From Candidatus Halarchaeoplasma halalkaliphilum (GTDB lineage: Archaea > Thermoplasmatota > Thermoplasmata > Halarchaeoplasmatales > Halarchaeoplasmataceae): 35,513 bases of DNA. Below the pieces are notes generated by a model, which saw only the letters and a list, made by a program, of their open reading frames with translations, had not been told where the DNA came from and searched no databases. Positions 25,355 through 33,866 of this stretch are shown piece by piece (the stretch's first letter is position 1; the number at the start of each line of letters is the position of its first letter). A program made the translations under genes and the position numbers. The stretch spans positions 1 through 35,513 of the forward strand of contig SLLU01000069.1 of the NCBI GenBank assembly GCA_007133925.1. Reading direction: 5' to 3'.

Positions 25355-26275
25355 ATGGAGACCTTCAAAGAACGTTGCAAGAAGATAATGGAATTCGCAG
25401 ATCAGGAGGAGTTCGACGAGTATGCGGAACAGAATCTCAACAAAAAATTGTATTCGTGGAAAGAAAATTTCCGGGAACCCATCGCCTCGTTGGACTACTT
25501 CGTTAACGGGAAAGAATACTCGTCCCTGATGGAAGCGCTCTATAAGGAAGAAGTACTCTCAAAGATCAAGATCAACTTTTTGAAACCGTCCCTTAGCGGT
25601 AAGTGGAATTTTTCCAAGCCCACACAAAGCATAATGGAAAGGAGTGGAAAAGCACTGTTGAGGACCCTGGATTTCAAACCGGACTCGTTAAATCCCTGGG
25701 CCAATGCAAGACGTATAAAGGAAGAAAAGGTGATGTTAAGAGCATACATCACAGATTTCTACGTTCCCGTATCCATCCAAACCAAATCAAGATTCCACCA
25801 CGCCCAGGAAATACCAAGACAGTTCGACCCCCATCTGAAAAAGATGGCCGGGCTGTGGCGTGATGTGAGAAGGGGGGTTATACCCTTCGAGATATACGTC
25901 TGCGCTTACACCCCCAAAGACCGCTATATATATGTCATCAATGTCATGGGCGACGCACAGATGCCACATCCCCTGCACAAGATCCCCTATCATCACAAAG
26001 TGGACCGTCCGCCTCTGGAGTACATGATATTCGATACAGTTATAGCCCACGTTGAGTTTCCAGAACTGGTAAAAAAGATGTGGTTGTTCATATTCGAATG
26101 CGGCGAGACCACCGTCCCCGATCTGGCCCACAAATTCAACGTGCCTAACCAGATAGCACAGAACAACCTTAACGCACTGGCCTCCAAGAACCTTATATCT
26201 GTGAGGAAGGACATCTACTACAACGTGAATATGGAAGAGGTTAACAAGCGGGCCAGTAAGCTATCCAATATCTAA
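25355..26275 (+). CDS. Unrecognised protein with C-terminal winged-helix-like domain
   Basis: 306 residues from the ATG at 25355. A TTG 30 bases earlier would fall inside the TATA-like box and is rejected. I do not recognise the family. The N-terminal 100 residues are charged and helical. The middle (about 125-240) is mixed, with conserved-looking FYVPVSIQTKSRFHHAQEI and MGDAQMPHPLHKIPYHH, the latter with a histidine cluster that could bind metal. The last 70 residues look like a winged helix (TTVPDLAHKFNVPNQIAQNNLNALASK). There is no membrane segment. Its stop overlaps that of the convergent MBF1 gene. A nucleic-acid-related role is possible but not shown. Confidence 0.8.
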   Translation: METFKERCKKIMEFADQEEFDEYAEQNLNKKLYSWKENFREPIASLDYFVNGKEYSSLMEALYKEEVLSKIKINFLKPSLSGKWNFSKPTQSIMERSGKALLRTLDFKPDSLNPWANARRIKEEKVMLRAYITDFYVPVSIQTKSRFHHAQEIPRQFDPHLKKMAGLWRDVRRGVIPFEIYVCAYTPKDRYIYVINVMGDAQMPHPLHKIPYHHKVDRPPLEYMIFDTVIAHVEFPELVKKMWLFIFECGETTVPDLAHKFNVPNQIAQNNLNALASKNLISVRKDIYYNVNMEEVNKRASKLSNI

Positions 26276-26760
26276 TTCGCCTTTGCCTGCTTTATAAGGT
26301 CCCCCAGTGTCAATACGGCCCCGTCGTTTGATGAGTGGGTTGGTGCCTCCTGATATTCGTCCATCAATTCTATGTTAAGAGACGATTCCAGTTTTTTTGT
26401 GAGTTCGTCGCTGGGTCGTAAAGAGCCCTTCTCTAGTTTGGCGATCACGGACTTTTTCTCATTCACACTTTGTGCCAGATCATCCTGGGTTTGTCCCATC
26501 TCCAATCTTGCCTCACGTATCCTGTCGCTGTAATCCAGTGCGAGCACTTTGTCGCCCCTGGACATCCCTCTTGTGCTGCTGTAGGCTTCCCTCTTCTTTT
26601 GGATACGTCGTAAGATCTCATCCTGGGATAGAGAATTCTTACCAGATGCTAAAACTTCTTTTCCGTGGCGGGAACAATCCGAACATACCTGGAGTGTCGA
26701 CCCCTCTATAGAAACTGTACTTGGCTTTCCAACTTTTTTTCCACATAGTTCACAATTCAT
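26272..26760 (-). CDS. MBF1-like transcription factor (zinc ribbon + HTH)
   Basis: 162 residues. A zinc ribbon at the start (C3, C6, C26, C29), a basic linker, then a lambda-repressor-like helix-turn-helix (about 75-130: RIREARLEMGQTQDDLAQSVNEKKSVIAKLEKG). This is the archaeal multiprotein-bridging-factor 1 layout. The protein probably helps regulate transcription through TBP-type contacts or translation. A GGGGGA ribosome-binding site and a TATA-like TGTTTATAAC near 26807 support the start. The last four bases overlap the convergent gene. Confidence 0.92.
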   Translation of the reverse strand: MNCELCGKKVGKPSTVSIEGSTLQVCSDCSRHGKEVLASGKNSLSQDEILRRIQKKREAYSSTRGMSRGDKVLALDYSDRIREARLEMGQTQDDLAQSVNEKKSVIAKLEKGSLRPSDELTKKLESSLNIELMDEYQEAPTHSSNDGAVLTLGDLIKQAKAN

Positions 26761-26868
26761 CTAAAATTCCCCCAATCATGTGATAATGGAAAAGTGGTTT
26801 AGGGGTTATAAACATTTTCTTCCGATTTCAAAAAAAACGTCCGTTTTGCCCCTCATCTTAAAGAAAAC

Positions 26869-26876
26869 TTATATAT
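26869..26876 (+). promoter_or_regulatory. TATA box for the gene at 26934
   Basis: TTATATAT within ACTTATATATCC. It predicts a transcript start near 26900 and a leader of about 35 bases. An AAAGGAG at the leader start is too far from the ATG to serve as a ribosome-binding site. Confidence 0.55.
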
Positions 26877-26933
26877 CCCCGTTTTCATTACCCTTTAGAT
26901 TAAAGGAGTCTTAAAATTATAAAATGTGGTATC

Positions 26934-27560
26934 ATGGCTTCGAAAAAGAAGGAAAAAACGGAAGCAGTTGATTGGTTCGACGAGCTTGACGAGGAATTGG
27001 AGAAGAAAACCGAAGAGACCTTTAGGGATATGGGTGAACGGGACTCCAAGTTAGCTGACATTAATCAACAGTTCATAAAGGACTTTTGGAGGATCTGGAT
27101 CCGCTTTGAAAAGATAAACGTGCACTTCAGCATGAAACCGGAATACAGCTCCTTTGCGAAGATAAAGGAATTTCCCGAGAACTGGGAGTTCAAGGAAAAC
27201 TTCGATTTTGCCGGGGTACGAACCATCCGACTGATGGATAAAACCCAGGATGAAAATCGGGCCGGAGACACTCTACTCATTGAGTATTACACCGATGAAG
27301 ATTCCTTCAAGGTGGGTATGTTCTTTGAATTCTGCGAAGGGGAGACCTACTACAAATACAGTGGCTGGAAAAGGATATACGCCAGATATATGATCTGGGA
27401 GACCGACTTCCCTCTGAAGAGCAAGGAGTTGGACAAATTCCATGAGTCCTTGAAGGATATCGTAAAGGTATGGTACGAGTCGCACCTGAAAAAGAATAGG
27501 AGTGTCATATTGGACCATATCAACCAGAACTACGACAAGATAGAGGAATATCCTGAATAG
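26934..27560 (+). CDS. Unrecognised acidic soluble protein upstream of RPA
   Basis: 208 residues, family not recognised. The first 45 residues are highly charged (KKKEK, then DWFDELDEELEKK) and probably helical or disordered. The rest is rich in aromatic residues (FIKDFWRIWIRFEKINVHF, YKYSGWKRIYARYMIW) in an apparent beta-sheet with a final helix. No signal, membrane segment, cysteine motif or catalytic motif. It has a good TATA box of its own and lies 104 bases ahead of the RPA operon; a T-rich stretch after its stop suggests a separate transcript. Confidence 0.82.
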   Translation: MASKKKEKTEAVDWFDELDEELEKKTEETFRDMGERDSKLADINQQFIKDFWRIWIRFEKINVHFSMKPEYSSFAKIKEFPENWEFKENFDFAGVRTIRLMDKTQDENRAGDTLLIEYYTDEDSFKVGMFFEFCEGETYYKYSGWKRIYARYMIWETDFPLKSKELDKFHESLKDIVKVWYESHLKKNRSVILDHINQNYDKIEEYPE

Positions 27561-27607
27561 ATAAACCCCTTCCACTTTCACATTTTTTCTTGGCCCTCCC
27601 GTAAAGT

Positions 27608-27617
27608 GTTAAATACC
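27608..27617 (+). promoter_or_regulatory. TATA-like box for the RPA operon
   Basis: GTTAAATACC is centred about 53 bases before the RPA ATG, giving a leader of about 25 bases. Confidence 0.4.
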
Positions 27618-27664
27618 TCAAAGGTTTAGCCGGTTATCACATTCGAAAAAAAAAGCGTGATAGA

Positions 27665-28975
27665 ATGAACAAAAACGAAGAACTCGCGCCCCATGTAAAC
27701 GATATAACCCGGGCGCTAAAAGGAAAAGCAAGCGAAGAAGAAGTCGAACGAGAACTCCAGGAGTGGCTGGAAAAATACAGGGTGGACCTGCCTACCGCCA
27801 AAAGATCGGTGGTCAACAAACTCGGAGGGGATCCCCAGGATCTTTACATCCGTACCGAGAAGAAGATCGGCGAGATAACAGGTGCGGAAAAGAACCTTGA
27901 GGTCAAGGTGAGGATCGTGTCCATAACCGAAAAGAACATAGAGGTGGATGGTGAACCCAAGAAGATATATTACGGTATCTTCGGGGATGACACGGGTACC
28001 ATACCCTTCACTCTGTGGGAGCCACTGACCGAGGAACTTGAAAAGGGTGATACAGTACATGTGATCAACGCATATGCCACCACATGGAACGACAAGCCCC
28101 AGATCAACATCGGTTCCCGGGGAAGGATGAAGATGCTCGAGGACGGTGATGTACCGGAATTCAAAAGAACCCCCCAGCGATGCAACATAATGGATGTTCG
28201 CGAGGGTATGAGAGACCTCATAATCACCGGTAGAATACTCTCTCTGGAGAACAAGATCATACAGACTGAAAACGGTGAAAAGGACCTCTGTTCGGGCATA
28301 GTCGCGGACCCCACGGGTAAGATACAGTTCAGCGCATGGCACGATTTTGACCTGAAAGAGGATCAGGTGATCGAGGTTGAGGGCGGATACATACGCTCAT
28401 GGAGAGGTGTACCCCAGCTGAGCTTTGACGAGAACGCCTCGGTGGAAGTCCTTGACGACTCCACTGTGCCCTCCGGAGCGGATCTGGAGGAGGCGGGTAT
28501 GATGACCATATCCCAGCTGGCCCGAAGGGGTGGTGCCGTGGATGCCATCATAGACGCCGTGATGATAGACGTGAAGAGCGGTAGCGGCTTGATATTCAGA
28601 TGCCCCGAGTGCAACCGTGTGGTCCAGAAGAGTGCGTGCAGGATACACGGAAAGGTTGACGGTGAACCGGACCTGCGTGTAAAGGGCATACTGGACGACG
28701 GTACCGGTGCCCTGACTGTCATAATCACCCGGGACGAAACCGAGAAGATACTCGGGTACGATCTGGACAAAGCGATGCAGATCGCCAGGGATCGGATGGA
28801 TCATGGTATAATAAAGGACGAACTCGAAGACCGACTCATAGCCCAGCCCCTGAGGTTGAAGGGAAACGTAACGTGCGACGACTACGGTCTCATGCTCATA
28901 GCAAGCGATGTGCAGGAGAAGAAGATAGACATGGAAAAGGAAGCCCGCAGACTCCTTGATGAGGTGAGGATATGA
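27665..28975 (+). CDS. rpa: Replication protein A (single-stranded DNA-binding), zinc-finger type
   Basis: 436 residues. Three OB-folds can be placed at about 75-165, 180-270 and 285-420, each with the strand pattern seen in FGDDTGTIPFTLWEP and VADPTGKIQFSAWHD. The third contains a zinc finger C313, C316, C325, H328. This is the euryarchaeal single-stranded DNA-binding RPA used in replication and repair. The N-terminus (1-65) is a helical extension. It overlaps the next gene by four bases (ATGA), so the two products are probably made together. Confidence 0.93.
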   Translation: MNKNEELAPHVNDITRALKGKASEEEVERELQEWLEKYRVDLPTAKRSVVNKLGGDPQDLYIRTEKKIGEITGAEKNLEVKVRIVSITEKNIEVDGEPKKIYYGIFGDDTGTIPFTLWEPLTEELEKGDTVHVINAYATTWNDKPQINIGSRGRMKMLEDGDVPEFKRTPQRCNIMDVREGMRDLIITGRILSLENKIIQTENGEKDLCSGIVADPTGKIQFSAWHDFDLKEDQVIEVEGGYIRSWRGVPQLSFDENASVEVLDDSTVPSGADLEEAGMMTISQLARRGGAVDAIIDAVMIDVKSGSGLIFRCPECNRVVQKSACRIHGKVDGEPDLRVKGILDDGTGALTVIITRDETEKILGYDLDKAMQIARDRMDHGIIKDELEDRLIAQPLRLKGNVTCDDYGLMLIASDVQEKKIDMEKEARRLLDEVRI

Positions 28976-29862
28976 GCATGATACAGAGAGAGGTCGCCTG
29001 GAGACTGTTCGCCGAGGAATTCAACCAGTCAACGCTGGAGATCAGCGGCAGCGAGGCGGAAAGGACCCCGTCCTACGTGGTTACCCCCTTGGGTGCCATG
29101 GTCAACCGGGTGTACATGGTGGGTGTTCTCACGGAAACGGAGAACCTCGGGACCCAGGACGATCCCATGTGGAGAGCCAGGGTTTCTGATCCCACAGGAA
29201 CCTATTTCGTGTCCGCCGGGCAGTACCAGCCCGGCGCGGCCACCGCCATATCATCCCTGGAACCCCCTGCCTTCGTGGCAGTTGTGGGAAAGTCCAGTGT
29301 GTACAGACCTGACGATGAATCCATGTTCACCTCCCTGAGGTGCGAGTGCATCAAGGTGGTATCCGAAGAGCTTCGGGATTACTGGATCCTAGAAGCTGCC
29401 CGTGCCCTTAAAACGAGGCTGGAGGCCATGGAAGAGGCACGCAAGATGGATAACGTGTCCGTGGAAGAACTGACGAAGCTCGGATTCGAATCGGATCTAG
29501 CCAGGGGCGTGGTCAAGGCTGCGGAGCACTATGATTCCATTTCCCTGGACAAGTACTGGTCCATGCTGGAGGATTCCCTGATGTACGTCCTTCCCGAGTA
29601 CGAGAGGAGAACTACCCTGGAGGAATCCACCGATGTTACAGAGGAGGATAACAGCGAACTCGAGGATTTGATACTGGAGATCATAGGTGAGATGGAAGAA
29701 GAGTTGAGTCAGGACGAAGGAGTGGACTACGGAGACCTCATGGTGGAAGTGATGAACCGGGCAAAGATATCCGAAGAGGAGTTCGAAGAGGCCGTGAAGA
29801 ACCTCAGGTCCATCGGTCATCTTTACGAGCCGGACCTCGGTTCCCTTAAAAGAATATACTGA
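28972..29862 (+). CDS. RPA-associated protein (OB-fold, RPA32-like)
   Basis: 296 residues. An N-terminal OB-fold (about 35-130, with MVGVLTETENLG and RVSDPTGTYFVSAGQYQP) is followed by a helical middle and an acidic C-terminal region ending in a winged-helix-like segment (about 235-296). This is the layout of the archaeal RPA-associated family that is coded beside RPA and binds it. The ribosome-binding site GAGGTGAGGAT lies in the end of rpa. It converges on the RuvC-like gene with one base between. Confidence 0.88.
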   Translation: MSMIQREVAWRLFAEEFNQSTLEISGSEAERTPSYVVTPLGAMVNRVYMVGVLTETENLGTQDDPMWRARVSDPTGTYFVSAGQYQPGAATAISSLEPPAFVAVVGKSSVYRPDDESMFTSLRCECIKVVSEELRDYWILEAARALKTRLEAMEEARKMDNVSVEELTKLGFESDLARGVVKAAEHYDSISLDKYWSMLEDSLMYVLPEYERRTTLEESTDVTEEDNSELEDLILEIIGEMEEELSQDEGVDYGDLMVEVMNRAKISEEEFEEAVKNLRSIGHLYEPDLGSLKRIY

Positions 29863-29863
29863 A

Positions 29864-30610
29864 TCAGCCCTTCCCTTCCCGCTGTTTACCGATGGCTTCC
29901 CTCAGTTTCAGCTTCCCTTCCACCACCTGCTGAGCCAGGTCCTTTGAGATGGTGATCTCACCGTCACTCTGTATCCTGCTGCGTCTCTGCATCTCTTTTA
30001 TTTCACCATCTGTAGCCTCTACGTGGTGAGGACCATATGCGATCTCACCCAGGGATATCGCTATCTTCTTGGCGGCCTCTATGTCCGGAGAATCTACATG
30101 ATGGGTGGTGTATTCCTCGTTGACTATCTCTATCCTCAGGGGAAGACCTTTCAACGAATTGAGTGTCCGGTTCCGGTTGGTTTTATCACCGTGGCCCACC
30201 TTTACAACCATGGTATGAAAATCGTATCCCGCCATGTATCTTTCGATCAGATCCCTTACCGTCTCGGGGGACTCCGCGTATGCAGTTTCAAGGACCTTTC
30301 CGTCGCCCAGGAGTACCACTCCCGGTCTGAAACCGGGGTCTATGCCCACCACCATAACATGGTATGACGATTTTCCGGAGAGGGCATTGAGGGCGATCCT
30401 GACACCCATGCGTATGTCCTCATCAATACCAATCACATTATCGTGCTCTATCAACGGTTCCTCCGGAGGGGTGGTGAGGATCACACCCACGTTATCGGGG
30501 ATCCTGTCATGGGGGGAAAGACTGAGGAAGGGGATATCCCTCTGTTTCAGTTCCCTGACGAGGTCATAGTAGAACTCGAAATTGTCCGTGGCGATGGCTA
30601 GTATCTTCAC
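29864..30610 (-). CDS. RuvC/YqgF-like RNase H-fold protein, putative nuclease
   Basis: 248 residues. The first 80 resemble a small Rossmann-like domain. From about 85 comes an RNase H-fold core with VVGIDPGFRPGVVLLGDGKV (D91 in the first strand, as in GIDPG of RuvC), E165/E166 at the end of a later strand (IEIVNEEYT), and D176 leading a helix (DIEAAKKIAISLGEIA). These match the acidic residues used by RuvC and YqgF nucleases, so activity is plausible. A helical basic tail follows. The GTG start is favoured by a TATA-like GATATATC at 30637-30644, about 30 bases ahead, which implies a leaderless mRNA. It faces the RPA operon, which fits a DNA-processing role. Substrate unknown. Confidence 0.78.
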   Translation of the reverse strand: MKILAIATDNFEFYYDLVRELKQRDIPFLSLSPHDRIPDNVGVILTTPPEEPLIEHDNVIGIDEDIRMGVRIALNALSGKSSYHVMVVGIDPGFRPGVVLLGDGKVLETAYAESPETVRDLIERYMAGYDFHTMVVKVGHGDKTNRNRTLNSLKGLPLRIEIVNEEYTTHHVDSPDIEAAKKIAISLGEIAYGPHHVEATDGEIKEMQRRSRIQSDGEITISKDLAQQVVEGKLKLREAIGKQREGKG

Positions 30611-30636
30611 TGTGAAGGGTAATAGTTCATGGGGAT

Positions 30637-30644
30637 ATATCTTT
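30637..30644 (-). promoter_or_regulatory. TATA-like box for the RuvC-like gene
   Basis: GATATATC on the minus strand about 30 bases before the GTG start. Confidence 0.45.
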
Positions 30645-30648
30645 TTTG

Positions 30649-30674
30649 AAAAAAAAGAGAGAGAAAGGGTTTTT
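30649..30674 (-). terminator. Terminator of the malic enzyme gene
   Basis: After the stop codon the minus strand has a pyrimidine tract ending in eight T residues (30649-30656). It lies directly ahead of the next gene's TATA box. Confidence 0.6.
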
Positions 30675-32033
30675 TTACTCCACGTGGGGAGCGGATCCGA
30701 TCAGTCCGGTTTCCATGAGGGTTTTCGTATGTTTTCTGCTTCTGAGTATAAGGCTCTCGGCCTTTGCCCTGAGTTCCTCCTCGCTGATCTCTATCCTTGC
30801 GATACCCTGTTCTATGGCTTTGAGACCCACACGGACCGCCTGATGGATGTAAACCTCGGTATTGTCCATGGTGGGTACCAGATAATCCTCATGTATGCCC
30901 TGACGTTCGGCAACCTCGGCTATGGCATAAGCCGCTTCTATGTGCATCTCGTCGGTGATGGTCTTGGCCCTGACATCCAGAGTACCCCGGAATATTCCCG
31001 GGAATCCGATGGAATTGTTAACCTGATTCGGGAAATCTGATCTCCCGGTACCCACTATCCTCACACCGGCCTCCTTGGCCTCCCAGGGCCATATCTCCGG
31101 TATGGGATTGGCTTCAGCAAAGAGGATACCGTCGTCGTTCATCTTGGTCAGCCATTCCTTCTTGATGGTGTCTGGTCCGGGTTTTGAGGCCGCTACGACC
31201 ACATCCTTGCCCTCGATTAGGTCGGGGATGCCGCCGTCCGTCTTGGCTTTGTTGGTCTTTTGTGCGAATTCCCACTTGACCGGGGAACGTTCCCTGTCCA
31301 GATCGTCCCTATCTGCATGCAGGAGTCCCCTGGAATCGCACAATGTGAGATTCTTTCCCGGGACACCGGCTTTTAATAAGGTTCGTGCCAAGCACAGATT
31401 GGCAGCCCCGGAACCTATCAGGCCTATCTCCACTTGGTCCAGTTCCTTGTCCACCACCTTCAAGCCGTTTATAATGGCTGCCAGGGTGATGGCTGCGGTG
31501 CCCTGCTGATCATCGTGCCAGACCGGTATGTCCATCTCTTCCCTTAGCCTGTCCAGTATGTAGAAACACTTGGGTTTGGATATGTCCTCCAGGTTGATAC
31601 CTCCGAAGGAGGGGGCTATCCACTTGACGGCCTGGATTATATCATCCGGCTCGTGGGCATCGATGCATATGGGAAATGCATCCACTCCACCCAGGTACTT
31701 GAAGAGCAGACCCTTGCCCTCCATGACAGGCATGCTCGCTTCCGGGCCGATATCTCCCAGCCCGAGAACCCTGCTCCCGTCACTGACCACGGCCACGTTG
31801 TTCCATTTGTTGGTGTGCTCGTAAACCTTCAGGGGGTTTGCGTGTATATCCTGACATGGCTTTGCGACACCTGGGGTGTACCAAACCCCAAAATCATCGA
31901 AGCTACTGACCTGTACCTTAGGGGATATCTCTATCTTGCCTCTGTAAAAGGGATGCCATTTCATGGACTTCCTTGCCGGTAGTTCCGCCTTCTTTATGAG
32001 TTCCTCTTTTGTAAGTTGCTCTTTTTTGCTCAT
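30675..32033 (-). CDS. Malic enzyme (malate dehydrogenase, oxaloacetate-decarboxylating)
   Basis: 452 residues. It converts malate to pyruvate and CO2 with reduction of NAD(P). The substrate domain (about 20-185) has VWYTPGVAKPCQDI, SDGSRVLGLGDIGPEA and PVWHDDQQGTAAITLAA. The Rossmann domain has IGLIGSGAANLCLARTL, and NSIGFPGIFRGTLDVRA is a late conserved stretch. Length matches single-domain prokaryotic malic enzymes without a phosphotransacetylase tail. Cofactor choice cannot be told from sequence by eye. It is a single-gene unit with a TATA box (32064-32077) and terminator. Confidence 0.95.
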   Translation of the reverse strand: MSKKEQLTKEELIKKAELPARKSMKWHPFYRGKIEISPKVQVSSFDDFGVWYTPGVAKPCQDIHANPLKVYEHTNKWNNVAVVSDGSRVLGLGDIGPEASMPVMEGKGLLFKYLGGVDAFPICIDAHEPDDIIQAVKWIAPSFGGINLEDISKPKCFYILDRLREEMDIPVWHDDQQGTAAITLAAIINGLKVVDKELDQVEIGLIGSGAANLCLARTLLKAGVPGKNLTLCDSRGLLHADRDDLDRERSPVKWEFAQKTNKAKTDGGIPDLIEGKDVVVAASKPGPDTIKKEWLTKMNDDGILFAEANPIPEIWPWEAKEAGVRIVGTGRSDFPNQVNNSIGFPGIFRGTLDVRAKTITDEMHIEAAYAIAEVAERQGIHEDYLVPTMDNTEVYIHQAVRVGLKAIEQGIARIEISEEELRAKAESLILRSRKHTKTLMETGLIGSAPHVE

Positions 32034-32063
32034 GGGACTGCCTCTGCGGAGGAAAGAATAAAT

Positions 32064-32077
32064 GGCATATAAATATG
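32064..32077 (-). promoter_or_regulatory. TATA box for malic enzyme
   Basis: CATATTTATATGCC on the minus strand, centred about 37 bases before the ATG. Confidence 0.55.
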
Positions 32078-32088
32078 TAATGGGGCTT

Positions 32089-32580
32089 TCACAGCAAATT
32101 CACGATCAATAGGAAGTTTCCTAGTCCCAGGAACACTCCCAGCAATATGGCCATGGCCATGAACATCCATGCCCGTATCTCCTCGCCCAGATGTTCCGCC
32201 CGTACGGCACCCAGAACGAGGCCGAGACCGATGATGACCATCCCTACGTTTATGAACAAAAGGGAGAAGATTATCATGGTTGATGCGTATCTGACCGGTT
32301 CTTCTGACCATTCCGATACAGCGTGCATGGAGAACAGAAGGGAATAGCCGGCGATCAAAAGGAGGAAGCCTATGATCAATATGTTGACATACCCAGTGTA
32401 TCTATCGGCGGTGGCAGATCTTCTGGGTTTTAACTTCTTCTTGCCGGAAGGGGATGCTGACCCGGTGTCCCATTTGAACCTGCGGTTGCATTTATTGCAG
32501 ATTCCTGAGCCATCTTCCAGGAACTCCATATCATCTGAGCCGCACGAACCGCATATGCCTTCCTGGGGTTTCCTCACCAT
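32089..32580 (-). CDS. Zinc-ribbon membrane protein, function unknown
   Basis: 163 residues. A zinc ribbon at the N-terminus (C10, C13 in ICGSCGS; C28, C31 in ICNKCNR), a basic linker, and three membrane helices (about 65-85, 98-124 and 137-163). No catalytic motif. An AGGTGG ribosome-binding site (32585-32590) precedes the ATG and a TATA-like CTTATTTATG lies near 32616. It follows kae1 but appears to have its own promoter. Confidence 0.82.
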   Translation of the reverse strand: MVRKPQEGICGSCGSDDMEFLEDGSGICNKCNRRFKWDTGSASPSGKKKLKPRRSATADRYTGYVNILIIGFLLLIAGYSLLFSMHAVSEWSEEPVRYASTMIIFSLLFINVGMVIIGLGLVLGAVRAEHLGEEIRAWMFMAMAILLGVFLGLGNFLLIVNLL

Positions 32581-32627
32581 TGATCCACCTTTTTTATAGC
32601 AACCGGGCGGGGGTCATAAATAAGTTT

Positions 32628-33599
32628 CTATTTTCTCCAGGCGATGTCAACCTCGTCGGTACGATAATTCTGCATGACGGCACTTTTTTCCAAGGGTGTT
32701 TCACAACCTGCCTTGTACATAATATAGCCAGTCCAGGCGATCATGGCTCCGTTGTCCACGCAAAGAGGGCCTGGAGGAGCGTATGCCCTGGCCCCTCTTT
32801 CTGCGGCCATGGTTTCCACCATGCCCCTTAGTCTTTTGTTCCGTGCAACGCCCCCTCCCAGTAAAACCTCGTTCTTGCTCGTATGTGCCAGAGCCCTCTC
32901 AGTGACCTCAGTGAGCATGGCGAAAACCGTTTCCTGCAAGGAGTAACAGAGGTCATCCAGGGGACTTGAAGAATTGAGAGAGGCTGTCAATATACCCGAG
33001 AAGGACACGTCCATCCCCTTGACACTGTAGGGCAGCTCAACGAATCCTTTGGCAAGGCTGGCCCTTCTTTCTATCTCCGGGCCAGCGGGGAAGGGCATGT
33101 GGTTCATCCTTCCGAACTTGTCAAGCATGTTCCCTACCCCTATATCCAGTGTCTCACCGAACACCCGGTACCTCCCCCGTGAAAACGCTATGACCTGGGT
33201 GTTTCCGCCGGAAGCGTAGAGTAGAACAGGGTCCGAGCAATCCGTTGTAAGTCGACCGATCTCTATATGGGCTATGCAGTGGTTCACCCCCACCAGTGGA
33301 ACCTTCAAGGCAAGAGATAATGCCCTGGCGGCGGTGGCCACCGTACGTAGGCAGGGGCCCAGGCCAGGACCCTGGGAAAAGGAGACGAGGGAGATATCCT
33401 CCCGCACTATACCTGCGGTTTCCAGGGCTTCGTTGATAGCGGGGAGCATATTGCTCGCATGGTGGTTGGCTGCCTCTCTTGGATGAATCCCCTCCTTTGG
33501 TTTGTAGCTCTTCATCACATTGGCTAACACGTTACCTTCTTCATCCAGGATACCCACGCCCAGTGTATGCGCGGTTCCCTCTAATCCCAATATATGCAT
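32628..33599 (-). CDS. kae1: tRNA N6-threonylcarbamoyladenosine synthase subunit Kae1 (KEOPS)
   Basis: 323 residues, catalytic subunit of KEOPS, which adds threonylcarbamoyl to A37 of ANN-decoding tRNAs. Metal-binding H107 and H111 (NHCIAHIEIGR) and the ASKH-fold nucleotide motifs (LGLEGTAHTLGVGI, YASGGNTQVIA, LLGGGVARNKRL, PLCVDNGAMIAWTG) are intact. Many euryarchaea fuse Kae1 to the kinase Bud32; this protein ends where Kae1 ends, so Bud32 must be encoded elsewhere. A T-run lies immediately before the ATG, probably the end of the upstream short-gene transcript. Confidence 0.95.
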   Translation of the reverse strand: MHILGLEGTAHTLGVGILDEEGNVLANVMKSYKPKEGIHPREAANHHASNMLPAINEALETAGIVREDISLVSFSQGPGLGPCLRTVATAARALSLALKVPLVGVNHCIAHIEIGRLTTDCSDPVLLYASGGNTQVIAFSRGRYRVFGETLDIGVGNMLDKFGRMNHMPFPAGPEIERRASLAKGFVELPYSVKGMDVSFSGILTASLNSSSPLDDLCYSLQETVFAMLTEVTERALAHTSKNEVLLGGGVARNKRLRGMVETMAAERGARAYAPPGPLCVDNGAMIAWTGYIMYKAGCETPLEKSAVMQNYRTDEVDIAWRK

Positions 33600-33606
33600 A
33601 AAAAAA
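33600..33606 (-). terminator. T-run between the 48-residue gene and kae1
   Basis: Seven T residues on the minus strand follow a pyrimidine tract and directly touch the kae1 ATG. It can end the upstream transcript; kae1 must then start by another promoter or by read-through. Confidence 0.4.
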
Positions 33607-33635
33607 AGAAAGGGGAAGTGGGTTATACGTTTTTC

Positions 33636-33782
33636 TTACTTGGATTTACCGATGCGATAGACACCAGTACCGCAACCCGGGCACTCGCCCTTGTTGGCAG
33701 GTCTGCCGTTCTTCATGGTGACGGCCTGGGCGTTCTTCATCTCTACCTTTTTCCTACATTTTACACAGTATGCTTCTACCAT
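33636..33782 (-). CDS. Small zinc-ribbon protein (DUF5679-like)
   Basis: 48 residues: a compact two-CxxC zinc ribbon (C6, C9; C34, C37) with a conserved-looking KNGRPANKGECPGCGTGVYRIGK end. Such tiny archaeal zinc proteins are widespread and of unknown function. The reading frame continues upstream to 33914, but that part lies in the RNase P RNA gene; the ATG at 33782 fits the family start (MVEAYCVKC). Confidence 0.85.
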   Translation of the reverse strand: MVEAYCVKCRKKVEMKNAQAVTMKNGRPANKGECPGCGTGVYRIGKSK

Positions 33783-33866
33783 AATATTCACTGAGGGAGG
33801 TATAGGCGCCATGGATATTAAAGCTTTCCTTAGTTTGTGCCTAAATAGCCTCATATCAAAAGAGTT

